Program-made: the position numbers and the translations under genes
The notes under the pieces: generated by a model
The model's input: only the letters and a program-made list of their open reading frames with translations
Database searches by the model: none
Told to the model about the DNA's origin: nothing
Shown here: piece after piece, positions 36,316-46,378 of the stretch
How the letters are laid out: each line of letters begins with the position of its first letter
Position numbering within the stretch: the stretch's first letter is position 1
NCBI RefSeq assembly: GCF_003201935.1
Contig: NZ_QJJL01000003.1
Location: forward strand, 434,001-498,000
Length of the DNA stretch: 64,000 nucleotides
Direction of reading: 5' to 3'
Source: Loktanella sp. PT4BL
Lineage (GTDB): Bacteria > Pseudomonadota > Alphaproteobacteria > Rhodobacterales > Rhodobacteraceae

Positions 36316-37989
36316 ATGGCTAATTCAATGGAAGAGTTTGAAGCACTCTTGAACGAAAGCTTCGAAATGGACACGCCGGCCGAAGGGTCTGTTGTCAAAG
36401 GCAAAGTCATCGCAATCGAAGCGGGCCAAGCCATCATCGACGTAGGCTACAAGATGGAAGGCCGCGTTGATCTGAAAGAATTCGCAAACCCCGGTGAAGA
36501 GGCTGAACTGGCCGTTGGTGACACTGTTGAAGTGTTCCTGCGTCAGGTCGAGAACGCCCGTGGCGAAGCTGTTATCTCCCGCGAGATGGCGCGCCGCGAA
36601 GAAGCCTGGGATCGTCTGGAAAAAGCCTATGCTGACGAAGAGCGCGTTGATGGCGCGATCTTTGGCCGCGTAAAGGGTGGTTTCACTGTGGACCTTGGCG
36701 GCGCTGTTGCGTTCCTGCCCGGCTCTCAGGTTGATGTCCGCCCCGTGCGTGACGCAGGCCCGTTGATGGGTCTCAAGCAGCCATTCCAGATCCTGAAAAT
36801 GGACCGCCGTCGTGGCAACATCGTTGTATCGCGTCGCGCGATCCTTGAAGAATCACGTGCCGAGCAGCGCGCCGAAGTTATCGGCAACCTGACCGAAGGC
36901 CAGGAAGTTGACGGCGTCGTCAAGAACATCACCGAATACGGTGCGTTCGTTGATCTGGGCGGTGTTGACGGTCTGTTGCACGTCACAGACATGGCATGGC
37001 GCCGTGTGAACCACCCCTCCGAGATCCTCACAATCGGTGAGACGATCAAGGTGCAGGTTATCAAGATCAACAAAGACACCCACCGTATCAGCCTTGGCAT
37101 GAAGCAGCTGCAGGATGATCCATGGGATGCGGTTGAAGCCAAGTTCTCATTGGGTTCCGTGCATCAGGGTCGTGTGACCAACATCACCGATTACGGCGCA
37201 TTTGTTGAGCTGGAAGCCGGTGTTGAGGGTCTGGTTCACGTCTCTGAAATGTCCTGGACAAAGAAGAACGTACACCCCGGCAAGATCGTGTCCACTTCTC
37301 AGGAAGTCGAAGTCATGGTTCTGGAAATCGACAGCGCCAAGCGCCGCGTTTCCCTTGGCCTCAAGCAGACACAGCGCAACCCATGGGAAGTCTTTGCCGA
37401 GACACATCCTGAGGGCACCGAAGTGGAAGGCGAAGTCAAGAACATCACCGAATTCGGTCTGTTCATTGGCCTTGAAGGCGACATTGACGGCATGGTTCAC
37501 CTGTCCGACCTGACATGGGAAGGCCGTGGCGAAGACGTGATCGGTGATTTCCGCAAGGGTGACATTGTCAAAGCCAAGGTTGCTGAAGTCGACGTCGAGA
37601 AAGAGCGCATTTCGCTCTCGATCAAGGCGCTCGACGGTGATCCCTTCGCAGAGGCTGTTGGCGGCGTGAAGCGTGGTTCGGTCATCACTGTTGAAGTGAC
37701 CAAGATCGAAGACGGCGGCATCGAAGTTGACTATGAAGGTGCGAAATCCTTCATCCGTCGTTCCGATCTGTCCCGTGACCGTGCCGAGCAGCGCCCTGAG
37801 CGCTTCCAGGTTGGCGACAAGGTTGACGTGCGTGTGACCAACATCGACAGCAAGACCCGCAAGCTGGGTCTGTCGATCAAGGCACGTGAGATCGCGGAAG
37901 AGAAAGAAGCAGTCGAGCAGTATGGTTCATCTGATTCCGGTGCATCCTTGGGTGATATCCTTGGTGCGGCTCTGAAGGGCGACGAATAA
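36316..37989 (+). CDS. rpsA: 30S ribosomal protein S1
   Basis: A 557-residue protein of six S1 RNA-binding repeats, matching E. coli S1 in length. Repeated G-x-V-x3-T/I-x-Y/F-G-A-F-V blocks are visible (for example NITEYGAFVDLGG, NITDYGAFVELEA, NITEFGLFIGLEG). S1 unwinds mRNA leaders for 30S loading. Codon choice is strongly biased, as expected for a highly expressed gene. It is flanked by a promoter with a long leader and a strong terminator. Confidence 0.96.
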   Translation: MANSMEEFEALLNESFEMDTPAEGSVVKGKVIAIEAGQAIIDVGYKMEGRVDLKEFANPGEEAELAVGDTVEVFLRQVENARGEAVISREMARREEAWDRLEKAYADEERVDGAIFGRVKGGFTVDLGGAVAFLPGSQVDVRPVRDAGPLMGLKQPFQILKMDRRRGNIVVSRRAILEESRAEQRAEVIGNLTEGQEVDGVVKNITEYGAFVDLGGVDGLLHVTDMAWRRVNHPSEILTIGETIKVQVIKINKDTHRISLGMKQLQDDPWDAVEAKFSLGSVHQGRVTNITDYGAFVELEAGVEGLVHVSEMSWTKKNVHPGKIVSTSQEVEVMVLEIDSAKRRVSLGLKQTQRNPWEVFAETHPEGTEVEGEVKNITEFGLFIGLEGDIDGMVHLSDLTWEGRGEDVIGDFRKGDIVKAKVAEVDVEKERISLSIKALDGDPFAEAVGGVKRGSVITVEVTKIEDGGIEVDYEGAKSFIRRSDLSRDRAEQRPERFQVGDKVDVRVTNIDSKTRKLGLSIKAREIAEEKEAVEQYGSSDSGASLGDILGAALKGDE

Positions 37990-38019
37990 GCCTCAGGCAT
38001 TTGCCGACGATTGAATTGA

Positions 38020-38052
38020 CCCCCGCCGCAGGAGACTGCGGCGGGGGTTTTT
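38020..38052 (+). terminator. Intrinsic terminator after rpsA
   Basis: An 11-base-pair GC-rich stem, CCCCCGCCGCA with TGCGGCGGGGG, 6-base loop, immediately followed by TTTTT. It starts 30 bases past the rpsA stop. Confidence 0.92.
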
Positions 38053-38129
38053 GTATTGTTTGCGCCCGCTGGACATCCTGCGCCTATCGCGCGTATGCCG
38101 TTGGAGCGCATGTACGGCAGAGGTTTGAT

Positions 38130-38897
38130 ATGCCCACCACACTCGTTGTTCTCGCACATCCTGATCGCCGCTCGTTCAACGCAGCCTGGGCTGATGCAAC
38201 GGTGCAGGCGTCAAAGGATGCTGGCCATAAGGTGCTGTGGTCGGACCTTTATGTATTGGGTTTTGATCCGGTCGAGGCTCCATACCACTACGCGGACTGG
38301 CCTGAGGACGTCCAGTTTGATCCGCTCAAGGCGCAGGAACGGTCAGCCGCCCGAGGTGTGCTGCCCAAGGACGTGCAGGACGAGGTTGCGAAAATCCGGC
38401 AGGCGGACCGTATCATCTTTCACTTTCCGATCTGGTGGTTCTCACCGCCTGCGATCCTGAAAGGCTGGTTCGAGAGGGTTTTGGTCCATGGTGCGTTGCA
38501 TCGTGTCGATGCGCGGTTTGATGCGGGGCTTTGCACGGATAAGACGGCGTTGTTCTGCGTCACGACCGGCGCGAAAGAGGCTGAATGTGGCTTTGATGGG
38601 AAAGAGGGTGATCTTGCGCTTTTGCTGTGGCCCGCAGCCTATACGCTGCGCTATCTTGGCTTCTCTGTGTTGGAGCCTGTCACAGTAAACGGCGTGCATG
38701 GTTACCATAGTGGTCAGGGTGCTGATGATCTGCAAGGTCGTCTACGGTCTGTGCTGGCAGATCAGGCCGCTGTGATTGCGGGGTTCGATGCGCGTCCTCG
38801 TCTGGCCTTTAACGCTGATCGCGACTTTGACGAGAACGGGCGTCTGCGCGTTGACCGGCCTTCGTATACGCCGTTCATCCGGCACCATAAGGGGTGA
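38130..38897 (+). CDS. Flavodoxin-fold NAD(P)H:quinone reductase (MdaB/KefF-like)
   Basis: A 255-residue flavoprotein. The N-terminal TTLVVLAHPDRRSFN and central FHFPIWWFSPPAILKGWFERV (FMN/quinone pocket, near residue 92) match the NAD(P)H dehydrogenase (quinone) family that carries out two-electron quinone reduction. The C-terminal 50 residues are an extension relative to MdaB. ATG 38130 is selected by the domain start; upstream codons run through the rpsA terminator. Confidence 0.82.
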   Translation: MPTTLVVLAHPDRRSFNAAWADATVQASKDAGHKVLWSDLYVLGFDPVEAPYHYADWPEDVQFDPLKAQERSAARGVLPKDVQDEVAKIRQADRIIFHFPIWWFSPPAILKGWFERVLVHGALHRVDARFDAGLCTDKTALFCVTTGAKEAECGFDGKEGDLALLLWPAAYTLRYLGFSVLEPVTVNGVHGYHSGQGADDLQGRLRSVLADQAAVIAGFDARPRLAFNADRDFDENGRLRVDRPSYTPFIRHHKG

Positions 38898-39136
38898 AAA
38901 CAGCCGGATCACATGCGAATCGGTGGGTTCGCGATGATGGGCCAATGTTATGCCGCGGCGAAAGAGCCGGGCAGAATGGCCGCAAATCTAGGTGCCTCGC
39001 GCGGTCTTGGCGCCGTAAATAGGCTAAAACGCCGCAATCGCGGTATTTCGTCGACGCCACAAAATGCCTATAGTCTTTTGAAAAGCGGGGACAAACCTGC
39101 TGCCATGTGTTCGCTTACTGGTTGGGAGGCCATACT

Positions 39137-39418
39137 ATGATCCGTTCCGAACTGATCCAGAAACTCGCCGACGAGAACCCGCATCTTTATCAACGCGATG
39201 TCGAAAAGATTGTGAATACGATTTTTGAAGAGATCATCGAAGCGATGGCGCGTGGTGACCGGGTTGAGCTGCGCGGGTTCGGCGCATTTTCTGTCAAGAA
39301 ACGTGATCAGCGGATCGGTCGCAATCCCCGGACCGGTGAAGCGGTGGAAGTCGAAGAAAAGCACGTGCCCTTTTTCAAGACAGGCAAGCTGCTACGCGAC
39401 CGGCTGAACGGCAACTAG
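39137..39418 (+). CDS. ihfB: Integration host factor subunit beta
   Basis: A 93-residue HU/IHF-family protein. [27 protein letters not shown] core ([14 protein letters not shown]) and the DNA-intercalating arm IGRNPRTGE are all present. IHF bends DNA in recombination and transcription control. GGGAGG lies 6-11 bases before ATG 39137; the frame extends to 39107 without support. It is monocistronic, with lapA-like gene 84 bases downstream. Confidence 0.94.
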   Translation: MIRSELIQKLADENPHLYQRDVEKIVNTIFEEIIEAMARGDRVELRGFGAFSVKKRDQRIGRNPRTGEAVEVEEKHVPFFKTGKLLRDRLNGN

Positions 39419-39502
39419 ACCTTCACAACGCTTTTACAGAATTGAAACGCGTGGCGCGGAATTGCAGTTCACCGCGCCGCTGAACTGCGGTATGCTTTCG
39501 AC

Positions 39503-39859
39503 ATGAAAACCATTCGCTATGCATTCTGGGCCATCGTTGGCCTTTGTCTTATCCTGATCGGGCTTGCCAATCGTGATGTCGTCACCCTGCGCGCCATGCC
39601 AGAGGCGGTCGGTGACCTGCTGGGTCTGGAACCTGATATCCAGCTGCCTTTGTTCGTCGTGATCTTCATCGCAGTCGGTGCCGGTCTGATGATCGGGTTC
39701 CTGTGGGAATGGGTGCGCGAACATCGCATCAGGTCCGATGCGCGCGGCAAAGCGCGTGAAGTCGAAGCGCTCAAGCGTGAGGTGGCTCAGCTGCGCGGCG
39801 CTGCGGGAACGGGCAAAGACGGCGATGACGTTCTGGCATTGCTTGAAAAGACAGGCTGA
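39503..39859 (+). CDS. lapA: LapA-domain membrane protein
   Basis: A 118-residue protein with two membrane helices (about residues 4-21 and 46-70) and a C-terminal coiled-coil (about 76-110), the arrangement of the LapA (DUF1049) family. In E. coli LapA partners LapB in lipopolysaccharide assembly; no lapB is adjacent here. It directly overlaps trpF by one base, so the two are probably co-transcribed. Confidence 0.8.
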   Translation: MKTIRYAFWAIVGLCLILIGLANRDVVTLRAMPEAVGDLLGLEPDIQLPLFVVIFIAVGAGLMIGFLWEWVREHRIRSDARGKAREVEALKREVAQLRGAAGTGKDGDDVLALLEKTG

Positions 39860-40506
39860 TGCCGCGCCAGACACGGGTCAAGATCTGCGGGCTTCGTGAT
39901 GTTGCCGCGGTCAAAGCGGCTGTTGATGCTGGGGCTGCCTATGTCGGGCTCGTGTTCTTTCCGAAATCACCACGCAATGTGACGATCGCAGAGGCAGCGA
40001 CACTTGCGCTGGCTGTGCCGCCCGGTGTGGCCAAGGTCGCGCTGGTGGTCGATGCCGATAACGCGCTGCTTGATGAGATCACGGCAAATGTCCCGCTGGA
40101 CATCCTGCAACTGCATGGACATGAAACACCCGAGCGGGTGTCCGAAATCCGGGCCCGTTATGGACTGCCTGTGATGAAAGCGGTCGGTGTCGCCGATGAA
40201 AGCGATCTCGCGGAATTGGACAGCTATGCCCGTGTTGCGGATCAGATCCTTGTCGATGCCAAGCCGCCCAAAGATGCGGATCTGCCGGGCGGGAACGGTT
40301 TGTCCTTTGATTGGCGTTTGATTGCGGGCCGCCGCTGGCCTGTGCCATGGATGCTGGCCGGTGGCCTGACACCGGACACTGTGGGTGAGGCGATTGCGCT
40401 GACAGGGGCCACGCAGGTTGATGTCTCCTCTGGCGTCGAATCCGCGCCCGGCGTCAAGGATGCTGCGTTGATTGCAGCGTTTTGTGCCGCGGCGCAGGCT
40501 GATTAA
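39859..40506 (+). CDS. trpF: Phosphoribosylanthranilate isomerase
   Basis: A 215-residue TIM-barrel enzyme in tryptophan synthesis. The catalytic Cys is in RVKICGLRD (Cys10), the FFPKSPRNV loop is near residue 35, and a late [14 protein letters not shown] phosphate-binding segment is present. Start at 39859 overlaps the lapA-like stop (TGATG). Confidence 0.93.
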   Translation: MPRQTRVKICGLRDVAAVKAAVDAGAAYVGLVFFPKSPRNVTIAEAATLALAVPPGVAKVALVVDADNALLDEITANVPLDILQLHGHETPERVSEIRARYGLPVMKAVGVADESDLAELDSYARVADQILVDAKPPKDADLPGGNGLSFDWRLIAGRRWPVPWMLAGGLTPDTVGEAIALTGATQVDVSSGVESAPGVKDAALIAAFCAAAQAD

Positions 40507-40540
40507 GGCGGCGTTTACCTTCTCAGTGGATGCTGTCGGT

Positions 40541-40774
40541 ATGCAGCACGCGATTCTTCCGCTCTCGCCCGAAGCATGGTTTCGGCATCTATTTTCGTCA
40601 CAATCGGCGCGCGATGGTGGCGTGGTCCGGCGCAAGGTGCGCGATATGGAACGGATGGTGGGGCGCGACGCGTTCGCAGCGGAAATAAGACGTCGTGGAT
40701 ACTCTGCCGTTGAAAACGCAGGACAGATTATCGTGTTCTGCAATGCCGAACCTGTGAAAGTTGCGGTTGGATAG
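40541..40774 (+). CDS. Conserved small protein between trpF and trpB
   Basis: A 77-residue, highly basic protein that I do not recognise in function. The C-terminal half (FAAEIRRRGYSAVENAGQIIVFCNAEPVKVAV) looks like a folded alpha/beta element. I recall similar small ORFs at this position in related genomes, hence conserved rather than random. ATG 40541 is chosen; the frame extends to 40472 within trpF. It ends just before the hairpin chain. Confidence 0.6.
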   Translation: MQHAILPLSPEAWFRHLFSSQSARDGGVVRRKVRDMERMVGRDAFAAEIRRRGYSAVENAGQIIVFCNAEPVKVAVG

Positions 40775-40775
40775 C

Positions 40776-40881
40776 CAATTCCTGTGTCAGGAATTGTGGG
40801 CAAATCCTCATCAAGGATTTGTTTTCAGACTTTCCATGAAAGTCTGCGACCTGATGGTCGCTTTACCATTCTGACAAGAAT
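40776..40881 (+). other. Chain of five consecutive hairpins in the trpB leader
   Basis: Perfect stems follow one another with almost no spacing. H1 is CAATTCCTG/CAGGAATTG (40776-40796). H2 is CAAATCCT/AGGATTTG (40801-40821). H3 is CAGACTTTC/GAAAGTCTG (40826-40846). H4 is GCGACC/GGTCGC (40846-40861), followed by TTT. A weaker H5 is ATTCT/AGAAT (40868-40881). Loops are 3-5 bases. H1-H3 all open CA and close TG, suggesting related units. It lies between the small gene stop and trpB; the role is unknown, with attenuation or mRNA stability possible. Confidence 0.75.
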
Positions 40882-40918
40882 CGTTAGGTCTGGCGGGCAC
40901 AAATAAAGCAGGTGTCCT

Positions 40919-42145
40919 ATGGCCAACGATCTTTTCAACAGCTTCATGACCGGTCCCGACGAAAAGGGCCGTTTCGGCGATTTTGGCGGACGTTTCGTGT
41001 CCGAGACGCTGATGCCGCTGATCCTCGAATTGGAAGAGCAGTACGAGCATGCCAAAACCGATGAGACGTTCTGGGCCGAGATGCATGATCTCTGGACCCA
41101 CTATGTTGGTCGTCCCAGCCCGCTTTACCACGCCGAGCGCCTGACTGCGCATCTGGGTGGTGCCAAGATCTACATGAAGCGCGACGAGTTGAACCACACG
41201 GGCGCGCATAAGATCAACAACGTGCTGGGCCAGATCATTCTGGCCCGCCGCATGGGCAAGACCCGCATTATTGCCGAAACCGGTGCAGGGCAGCACGGTG
41301 TTGCAACGGCGACGGTTTGTGCGAAATTCGGTCTCAAATGTGTGGTCTATATGGGCGCACATGATGTCGAGCGTCAGGCCCCTAACGTGTTCCGTATGCG
41401 CCTTCTTGGTGCAGAGGTGGTTGCGGTGACCTCTGGCCGTGGCACCCTGAAGGATGCAATGAACGATGCGCTGCGCGACTGGGTGACCAACGTGCGTGAC
41501 ACGTTCTATTGCATCGGCACCGTGGCTGGTCCGCACCCATATCCTGCGATGGTGCGTGATTTTCAGGCTATCATTGGTCAGGAGACCAAAGAACAGATGC
41601 AGGCTGCCGAGGGCCGGTTGCCCGATACGCTGATTGCGGCGATCGGGGGCGGCTCGAACGCGATGGGTCTGTTTTACCCGTTCCTTGATGACAAAGAGGT
41701 CAACATCATCGGCGTCGAGGCCGGTGGTAAAGGTGTGAATGCCAAGATGGAGCACTGCGCCTCTTTGACGGGCGGCCGCCCGGGCGTCTTGCACGGCAAC
41801 CGCACCTATCTGTTACAGGATGATGTGGGGCAAATCCTTGAGGGCTTCAGTATCTCTGCCGGTCTTGATTACCCCGGCATCGGTCCGGAACATGCCTGGT
41901 TGCATGATATTGGCCGCGCGCAATATGTGGCCATCACTGATACCGAGGCATTGGAGGCGTTCCAGCTCTGCTGTGCGCTGGAAGGCATCATTCCGGCGCT
42001 GGAACCATCCCACGCTCTTGCCCATGTGATGAAGATTGCACCCGACCTGCCCAAAGACCACCTGCTGGTGATGAATATGTGCGGACGCGGGGACAAAGAC
42101 ATCTTTACCGTGGCCAAACATCTTGGGTTTGACATGAAGGCCTAG
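40919..42145 (+). CDS. trpB: Tryptophan synthase beta chain
   Basis: A 408-residue PLP enzyme that condenses indole with serine. The Schiff-base lysine is in HTGAHKINN (about residue 96), the catalytic ETGAGQHG follows, and a phosphate loop GGGSNAMG is near residue 243. Length is normal. trpA is not adjacent but lies at 49735-50526 on the other strand. The leader holds five tandem hairpins, and an inverted repeat (42153-42176) after the stop lacks a T-run. Confidence 0.96.
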   Translation: MANDLFNSFMTGPDEKGRFGDFGGRFVSETLMPLILELEEQYEHAKTDETFWAEMHDLWTHYVGRPSPLYHAERLTAHLGGAKIYMKRDELNHTGAHKINNVLGQIILARRMGKTRIIAETGAGQHGVATATVCAKFGLKCVVYMGAHDVERQAPNVFRMRLLGAEVVAVTSGRGTLKDAMNDALRDWVTNVRDTFYCIGTVAGPHPYPAMVRDFQAIIGQETKEQMQAAEGRLPDTLIAAIGGGSNAMGLFYPFLDDKEVNIIGVEAGGKGVNAKMEHCASLTGGRPGVLHGNRTYLLQDDVGQILEGFSISAGLDYPGIGPEHAWLHDIGRAQYVAITDTEALEAFQLCCALEGIIPALEPSHALAHVMKIAPDLPKDHLLVMNMCGRGDKDIFTVAKHLGFDMKA

Positions 42146-42355
42146 GTGCGAGGCGCCTAAACTTTGGTTTAGGCGCGCTGTGCAATGGCTCCCTTGATCA
42201 AAGTAAACTGATTATCAATAGGCCCGACTCGCTTTAATGGGCATATTGAGCAGGTCAGGCAGCGTTCCAATGTTGGATATGCGCCAGTGATCGATGGTGA
42301 GGTTATCAATGTCGCACGAACAAGAGATGCTCGCATTTGAATGGGAGGCTTCCGC

Positions 42356-42787
<432 letters not shown>

Positions 42788-42812
42788 TCCGCTCTGACCA
42801 GAGGAAGCCCAT

Positions 42813-43292
42813 TTGTTAAAAGGTCAGTTGGCCATTGTCGTAATTGTTGTGGTGCAGTTCCTCTGCGCGATCTTCTTTGTGTCGCGCATTCTTGCATCGA
42901 TCCTCGGGATCAGTCCGCTGAGTTGGCAACTTTATGAGTTGGTGGAACTCGGCGCGGCACTTGGCCTTTTGCTCGGGGTCGGTTTTGGTTGGTTCACTTT
43001 GCGGCGGACGATGGTGCGCAATGCTGTTGTTGAAGATCAGCTTCGTTTGGCGTCGGGCGCCTTTATGGATGTTCTGGAAGAACGCTTTAGCGCGTGGGAA
43101 TTGACCCCGGCGGAACGGGATGTGGCGCTGTTTGCCCTGAAGGGCATGTCGACCCAAGAGATCGCAGGCCTGCGCGAGGTTAGCGAAGGCACCATCAAGG
43201 CCCAGACAAATGCGATTTACCGCAAAGCCGGTGTCAGCGGGCGCACACAGCTTATGAGCCTTTTTATTGATGACCTGATGGCTAAGGCCTGA
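42813..43292 (+). CDS. Membrane-anchored LuxR-type regulator
   Basis: A 159-residue protein with two N-terminal membrane helices (about residues 5-27 and 40-62) and a C-terminal LuxR/GerE HTH (about 95-155: LTPAERDVALFALKGMSTQEIAGLREVSEGTIKAQTNAIYRKAGV). TTG at 42813 has AGAGGAAG 5 bases upstream and no ATG fits. Such one-component membrane regulators can bind DNA from the membrane; the sensed signal may relate to the upstream poly-Asp protein. Confidence 0.8.
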   Translation: MLKGQLAIVVIVVVQFLCAIFFVSRILASILGISPLSWQLYELVELGAALGLLLGVGFGWFTLRRTMVRNAVVEDQLRLASGAFMDVLEERFSAWELTPAERDVALFALKGMSTQEIAGLREVSEGTIKAQTNAIYRKAGVSGRTQLMSLFIDDLMAKA

Positions 43293-43676
43293 TCAGTTTT
43301 CAGGATCGGGCGCTGCATGCATGTGCAAGACGTCGATCGGCACGATTTCTAGTGCCCGCACATGGGTCGCATGCAGGTTCACTTGTGGCGCGCAGCCTTC
43401 TTCGTGGGCTTGTAGAAAGCGGCTTGCACAAAGGCACCACCCGTCCCCTGCCTTCAGCCCCGGAAAACCGAACTCTGGCCGCGGTGTGCTGAGGTCGTTG
43501 CCGACGTATTTGGAAAACGCGAGGAACTCATCCGTCATGACGGCGCAAACCGTGTGGCTGCCGTGATCGGCGGCGCAGGTATCGCAGGCCCCGTTGCGAA
43601 AGAACCCGGTCATAGGGTCGGTCGAGCAAGGGGCAAGGGTACTGCCGAGAACGTTGAAGGAGGGGTCTTTTTCCAT
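43293..43676 (-). CDS. DUF2237 family protein
   Basis: A 127-residue protein matching DUF2237: NVLGSTLAPCSTDPMTGFFRNGACDT, HTVCAVMTDEFLAFSKYVGNDLSTP and GLKAGDGWCLCASRF. The conserved Cys residues suggest a metal or redox role, but the family is uncharacterised. ATG 43676 begins the domain; the frame extends to 43718 upstream. Confidence 0.82.
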   Translation of the reverse strand: MEKDPSFNVLGSTLAPCSTDPMTGFFRNGACDTCAADHGSHTVCAVMTDEFLAFSKYVGNDLSTPRPEFGFPGLKAGDGWCLCASRFLQAHEEGCAPQVNLHATHVRALEIVPIDVLHMHAAPDPEN

Positions 43677-43745
43677 GGTTACTCTGCCTTTCGGTTCGCC
43701 ATTCTTATGTAGTGTCACTTGCGGGATTTGCCATGGGGTGCGGCG

Positions 43746-44777
43746 TCAGCTTGCGGTCCACTCCACCCAGCGTCCGTGAAAATCGGCGCGGCCAAGGTGA
43801 AGCGTCACATCACCGGGCCAAAGCCGCAGTGTCAGCGCTGCACCCTTTGTGCCGCCGTCGTTTTCCATGCTGAACCATGCCAAAGGCGTGTTTTTGGTCG
43901 CCGTGGCGCCGGCCGCTGCGATCAGATCGGTGCCGAGGGCCTGTTTTTCGGCAGGAAAGTACTGCCATGCGACCGTGCTATAGATCAGGTGGGTCTGACC
44001 GGGCACATGGGCAAGGCGCGGTGCAAGCCAGTCAATCGCGTCCCCTTCATCGACTGGGGTCTGTGCCGCGCCGATCGCAGCGCGTGTGAGTTCCAACCGC
44101 TCTGGCTGGTCCGCCCAGAGATAGGCCTGCAGACGTAACGCATCTGCCGGACAGTGCGGATCAAGCGGGTTGATATCGACGCCGCCGCGTGAAGTGACAT
44201 GTGGTTTTGCCGCAGGCGGAAGTGGCCCGTCCCAGTCCGGTGAAAGCGTCAGCGCAGGGGCATCCGCACCGAATTTCTGATCCCGAATTGCGAGCGCGTA
44301 GGCATCCCAATGTAGGTTCAACCCGCCGCTTGCCCCCAGTTCCGAGGTGCGCAGTGGCAAACCGAAACGCTCTGCCAGAAGTTGACCGACGGCAATCAGC
44401 GTTGCCGCGCGCCGCACCTCGTTGGTTTGTGGCGCGCCATCTAGCCATGTGTTGATATGCGCGGCCTCGGACACCAGCGCAGACCTGACGGCACCCCAAA
44501 GGGCGGCATCGGAGGCGTCTTGCGGCGGGTAAGCCGCACCAAGCCCAGCGTGCCCCTGCAAATGCAGCGCGTGCAGCGCACCGGCAAGACGCAGTGGTAC
44601 GGATTGCCCGCGCGGGCTGATATCACCCTGCCATGCGAAAATGCGGTCGGTGACCACACCTGCGGGCCAGTCCATTGCTGCACACAGCGCCATCAGCCGC
44701 CCCATGAAGGGTGAGCCGAGGCTGATGCAGGCCTTTGACTGATATAGAAATGCCTCCTGGATCGCGGCGGGTGTCAC
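43746..44777 (-). CDS. DUF2332 family protein
   Basis: A 343-residue soluble protein of the DUF2332 family. Typical blocks are FLYQSKACISLGSPFMGRLM at the N-terminus, SELGASGGLNLHWDAYAL near residue 145 and TVAWQYFP near residue 275, in an arrangement that recalls SAM-methyltransferase-like folds. Function unknown. It overlaps pth by 4 bases (ATGA) and may be co-transcribed with it. Confidence 0.75.
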   Translation of the reverse strand: MTPAAIQEAFLYQSKACISLGSPFMGRLMALCAAMDWPAGVVTDRIFAWQGDISPRGQSVPLRLAGALHALHLQGHAGLGAAYPPQDASDAALWGAVRSALVSEAAHINTWLDGAPQTNEVRRAATLIAVGQLLAERFGLPLRTSELGASGGLNLHWDAYALAIRDQKFGADAPALTLSPDWDGPLPPAAKPHVTSRGGVDINPLDPHCPADALRLQAYLWADQPERLELTRAAIGAAQTPVDEGDAIDWLAPRLAHVPGQTHLIYSTVAWQYFPAEKQALGTDLIAAAGATATKNTPLAWFSMENDGGTKGAALTLRLWPGDVTLHLGRADFHGRWVEWTAS

Positions 44778-45448
44778 CGAAAGCGATCCACAAGCTTTTG
44801 CATGGCCGAGCGGTTGTCGGGTGCGGGCTCTGGTGCGGGGTCGGGCTTGGCCGCCTTTGGTGTCGATTTCGAGGATCGCGGCGGGGCAACACGCAAGGCG
44901 ATGGCATTGAGGAACTTGCCTCCGTCACCCGCGATCAAATCCGCGATCCCGTCACTGATCCCGCGCAATTCATCATCAAGCCATTCTGCATCGGACTTGG
45001 GGAAATCACGTAGCACATAGCCGGCCACGGCGTCTTTATGTCCCGGATGCCCGATGCCCATGCGCACACGGTCATAGTCCGGTCCGATATGGCCGTGGAT
45101 CGACCGCAGGCCGTTGTGCCCCGCATGGCCTCCACCGGTTTTCAACCGAACCTTGCCGGGGGCCAGATCGAGTTCGTCGTGAAAGACGATAATGTCATCG
45201 GGGGCGAGTTTGAGATAGCGCATCGCCTCGCCCACGGATTGCCCCGAAAGGTTCATGAATGTCTCGGGCTTGAGCAGCGTGACCTTTTCAGACCCAATGC
45301 GCCCTTCGCAGGTCTGGCCCTGAAATTTCGACCGCCAGCTGCTGAACCCGTGATCGGCGGCAATGCGGTCCATCGCCATAAACCCGATGTTATGACGGTT
45401 TTGCGCGTATTTCGCGCCGGGGTTGCCAAGGCCAACAAGTAATTTCAT
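44774..45448 (-). CDS. pth: Peptidyl-tRNA hydrolase
   Basis: A 224-residue enzyme that recycles tRNA from peptidyl-tRNA. The catalytic His is in NRHNIGFM (His19), KPETFMNLSGQSVGEAM and HDELDL signatures follow, and GGGHAGHNGLRS is near residue 110. A charged C-terminal tail of about 35 residues exceeds the E. coli length (194). It is followed by DUF2332 with a 4-base overlap. Confidence 0.95.
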   Translation of the reverse strand: MKLLVGLGNPGAKYAQNRHNIGFMAMDRIAADHGFSSWRSKFQGQTCEGRIGSEKVTLLKPETFMNLSGQSVGEAMRYLKLAPDDIIVFHDELDLAPGKVRLKTGGGHAGHNGLRSIHGHIGPDYDRVRMGIGHPGHKDAVAGYVLRDFPKSDAEWLDDELRGISDGIADLIAGDGGKFLNAIALRVAPPRSSKSTPKAAKPDPAPEPAPDNRSAMQKLVDRFR

Positions 45449-45522
45449 GGCGTCAGCGTATCTTATGCCGCAGTGCGGCGCCAGAGTGTCTTTGCATTCC
45501 GATCCTTGGGGGAAGAACGAAA

Positions 45523-45548
45523 AAGGGCACCCTGATCAGGATGCCCTT
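45523..45548 (-). terminator. Intrinsic terminator after rplY
   Basis: AAGGGCA and TGCCCTT arms with an inner CCTGATCAGG form an extended hairpin. On the minus strand it is followed by TTTTCG. It lies 28 bases downstream of the rplY stop. Confidence 0.85.
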
Positions 45549-45575
45549 GTCGCCTTGGCGGTTGAACGCTGCGGC

Positions 45576-46220
45576 TTATGCGTCGTCGCCAGTTGTTGGC
45601 ACTTCGTCCGCGGCAACATCGTCGTCGCCATCGTCTTCAGCCAGCAGCGCGCGCGGTGCTGATACGTTGGCAATCACAAAGTCGCGGTCTGTAATTGCAG
45701 GTGTTGCACCTTCAGGCAGTGTCACACTGCTGATCGAAATGGTGTCACCGATTTGTACGTTGGCCAGATCGACTGTGATGTGCTCTGGAATGTCGCCAGC
45801 CAGAACGTCAAGTTCGACTTCGTTGCGGACAACGGTCAGAACGCCACCTTTTTTCACGCCGGGGCATGTATCCGCGTTGATGAACTCGACAGGGATAAAG
45901 ATCTTCACACGGCTTGTGCGCTTGAGGCGCATCAGGTCGATGTGTGTTGGCAGGTCTTTCACGACGTCGCGCTGAACGCCACGGCAAATGACGCGCACGT
46001 CGTCCTGACCCTCAATCTTGAGGTTGTGCAGCGTGGACATGAAGCCACCCTTGCGCAGTTTTGTCAGAAGGTAGTTGAAAGGGATGCTGATGGACTGGGG
46101 CTCTGCGCCACCACCATAAACAATGCCAGGTACGTCGCCATCACGGCGAGCTTGGCGGGCGGCCCCCTTGCCTGTCCCCGCGCGTACCTTGGCGTTAAGA
46201 TCCTGGACCTTAGCAGCCAT
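45576..46220 (-). CDS. rplY: 50S ribosomal protein L25 (Ctc type)
   Basis: A 214-residue L25/Ctc protein with an N-terminal 5S-rRNA-binding domain ([23 protein letters not shown] near the start, residues 16-37) and a C-terminal Ctc domain. The last 25 residues are acidic ([12 protein letters not shown]). The longer Ctc form is typical of Alphaproteobacteria; the gene precedes pth, a conserved pairing. It stops 127 bases before pth with a strong terminator between. Confidence 0.95.
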   Translation of the reverse strand: MAAKVQDLNAKVRAGTGKGAARQARRDGDVPGIVYGGGAEPQSISIPFNYLLTKLRKGGFMSTLHNLKIEGQDDVRVICRGVQRDVVKDLPTHIDLMRLKRTSRVKIFIPVEFINADTCPGVKKGGVLTVVRNEVELDVLAGDIPEHITVDLANVQIGDTISISSVTLPEGATPAITDRDFVIANVSAPRALLAEDDGDDDVAADEVPTTGDDA

Positions 46221-46378
46221 AGTAATTCTCCAATAATATAGGGGCCCGCCTCCAAGGGTGTCCGAGCCCGATGAAGCCCGCCGTATAGGGGGGATTCGCC
46301 CGTTTGGAAAGGTACTTTTTGCACGCGTGGCTACTTTGAAACTTGCTTTGGTTTCTTTTGCGATGCAGGCATGGCGCC

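Noticed and set aside
42153..42176. Terminator after trpB
   Set aside because: A perfect 10-base-pair stem exists, but no T-run follows on either strand, so it was not listed as an intrinsic terminator.
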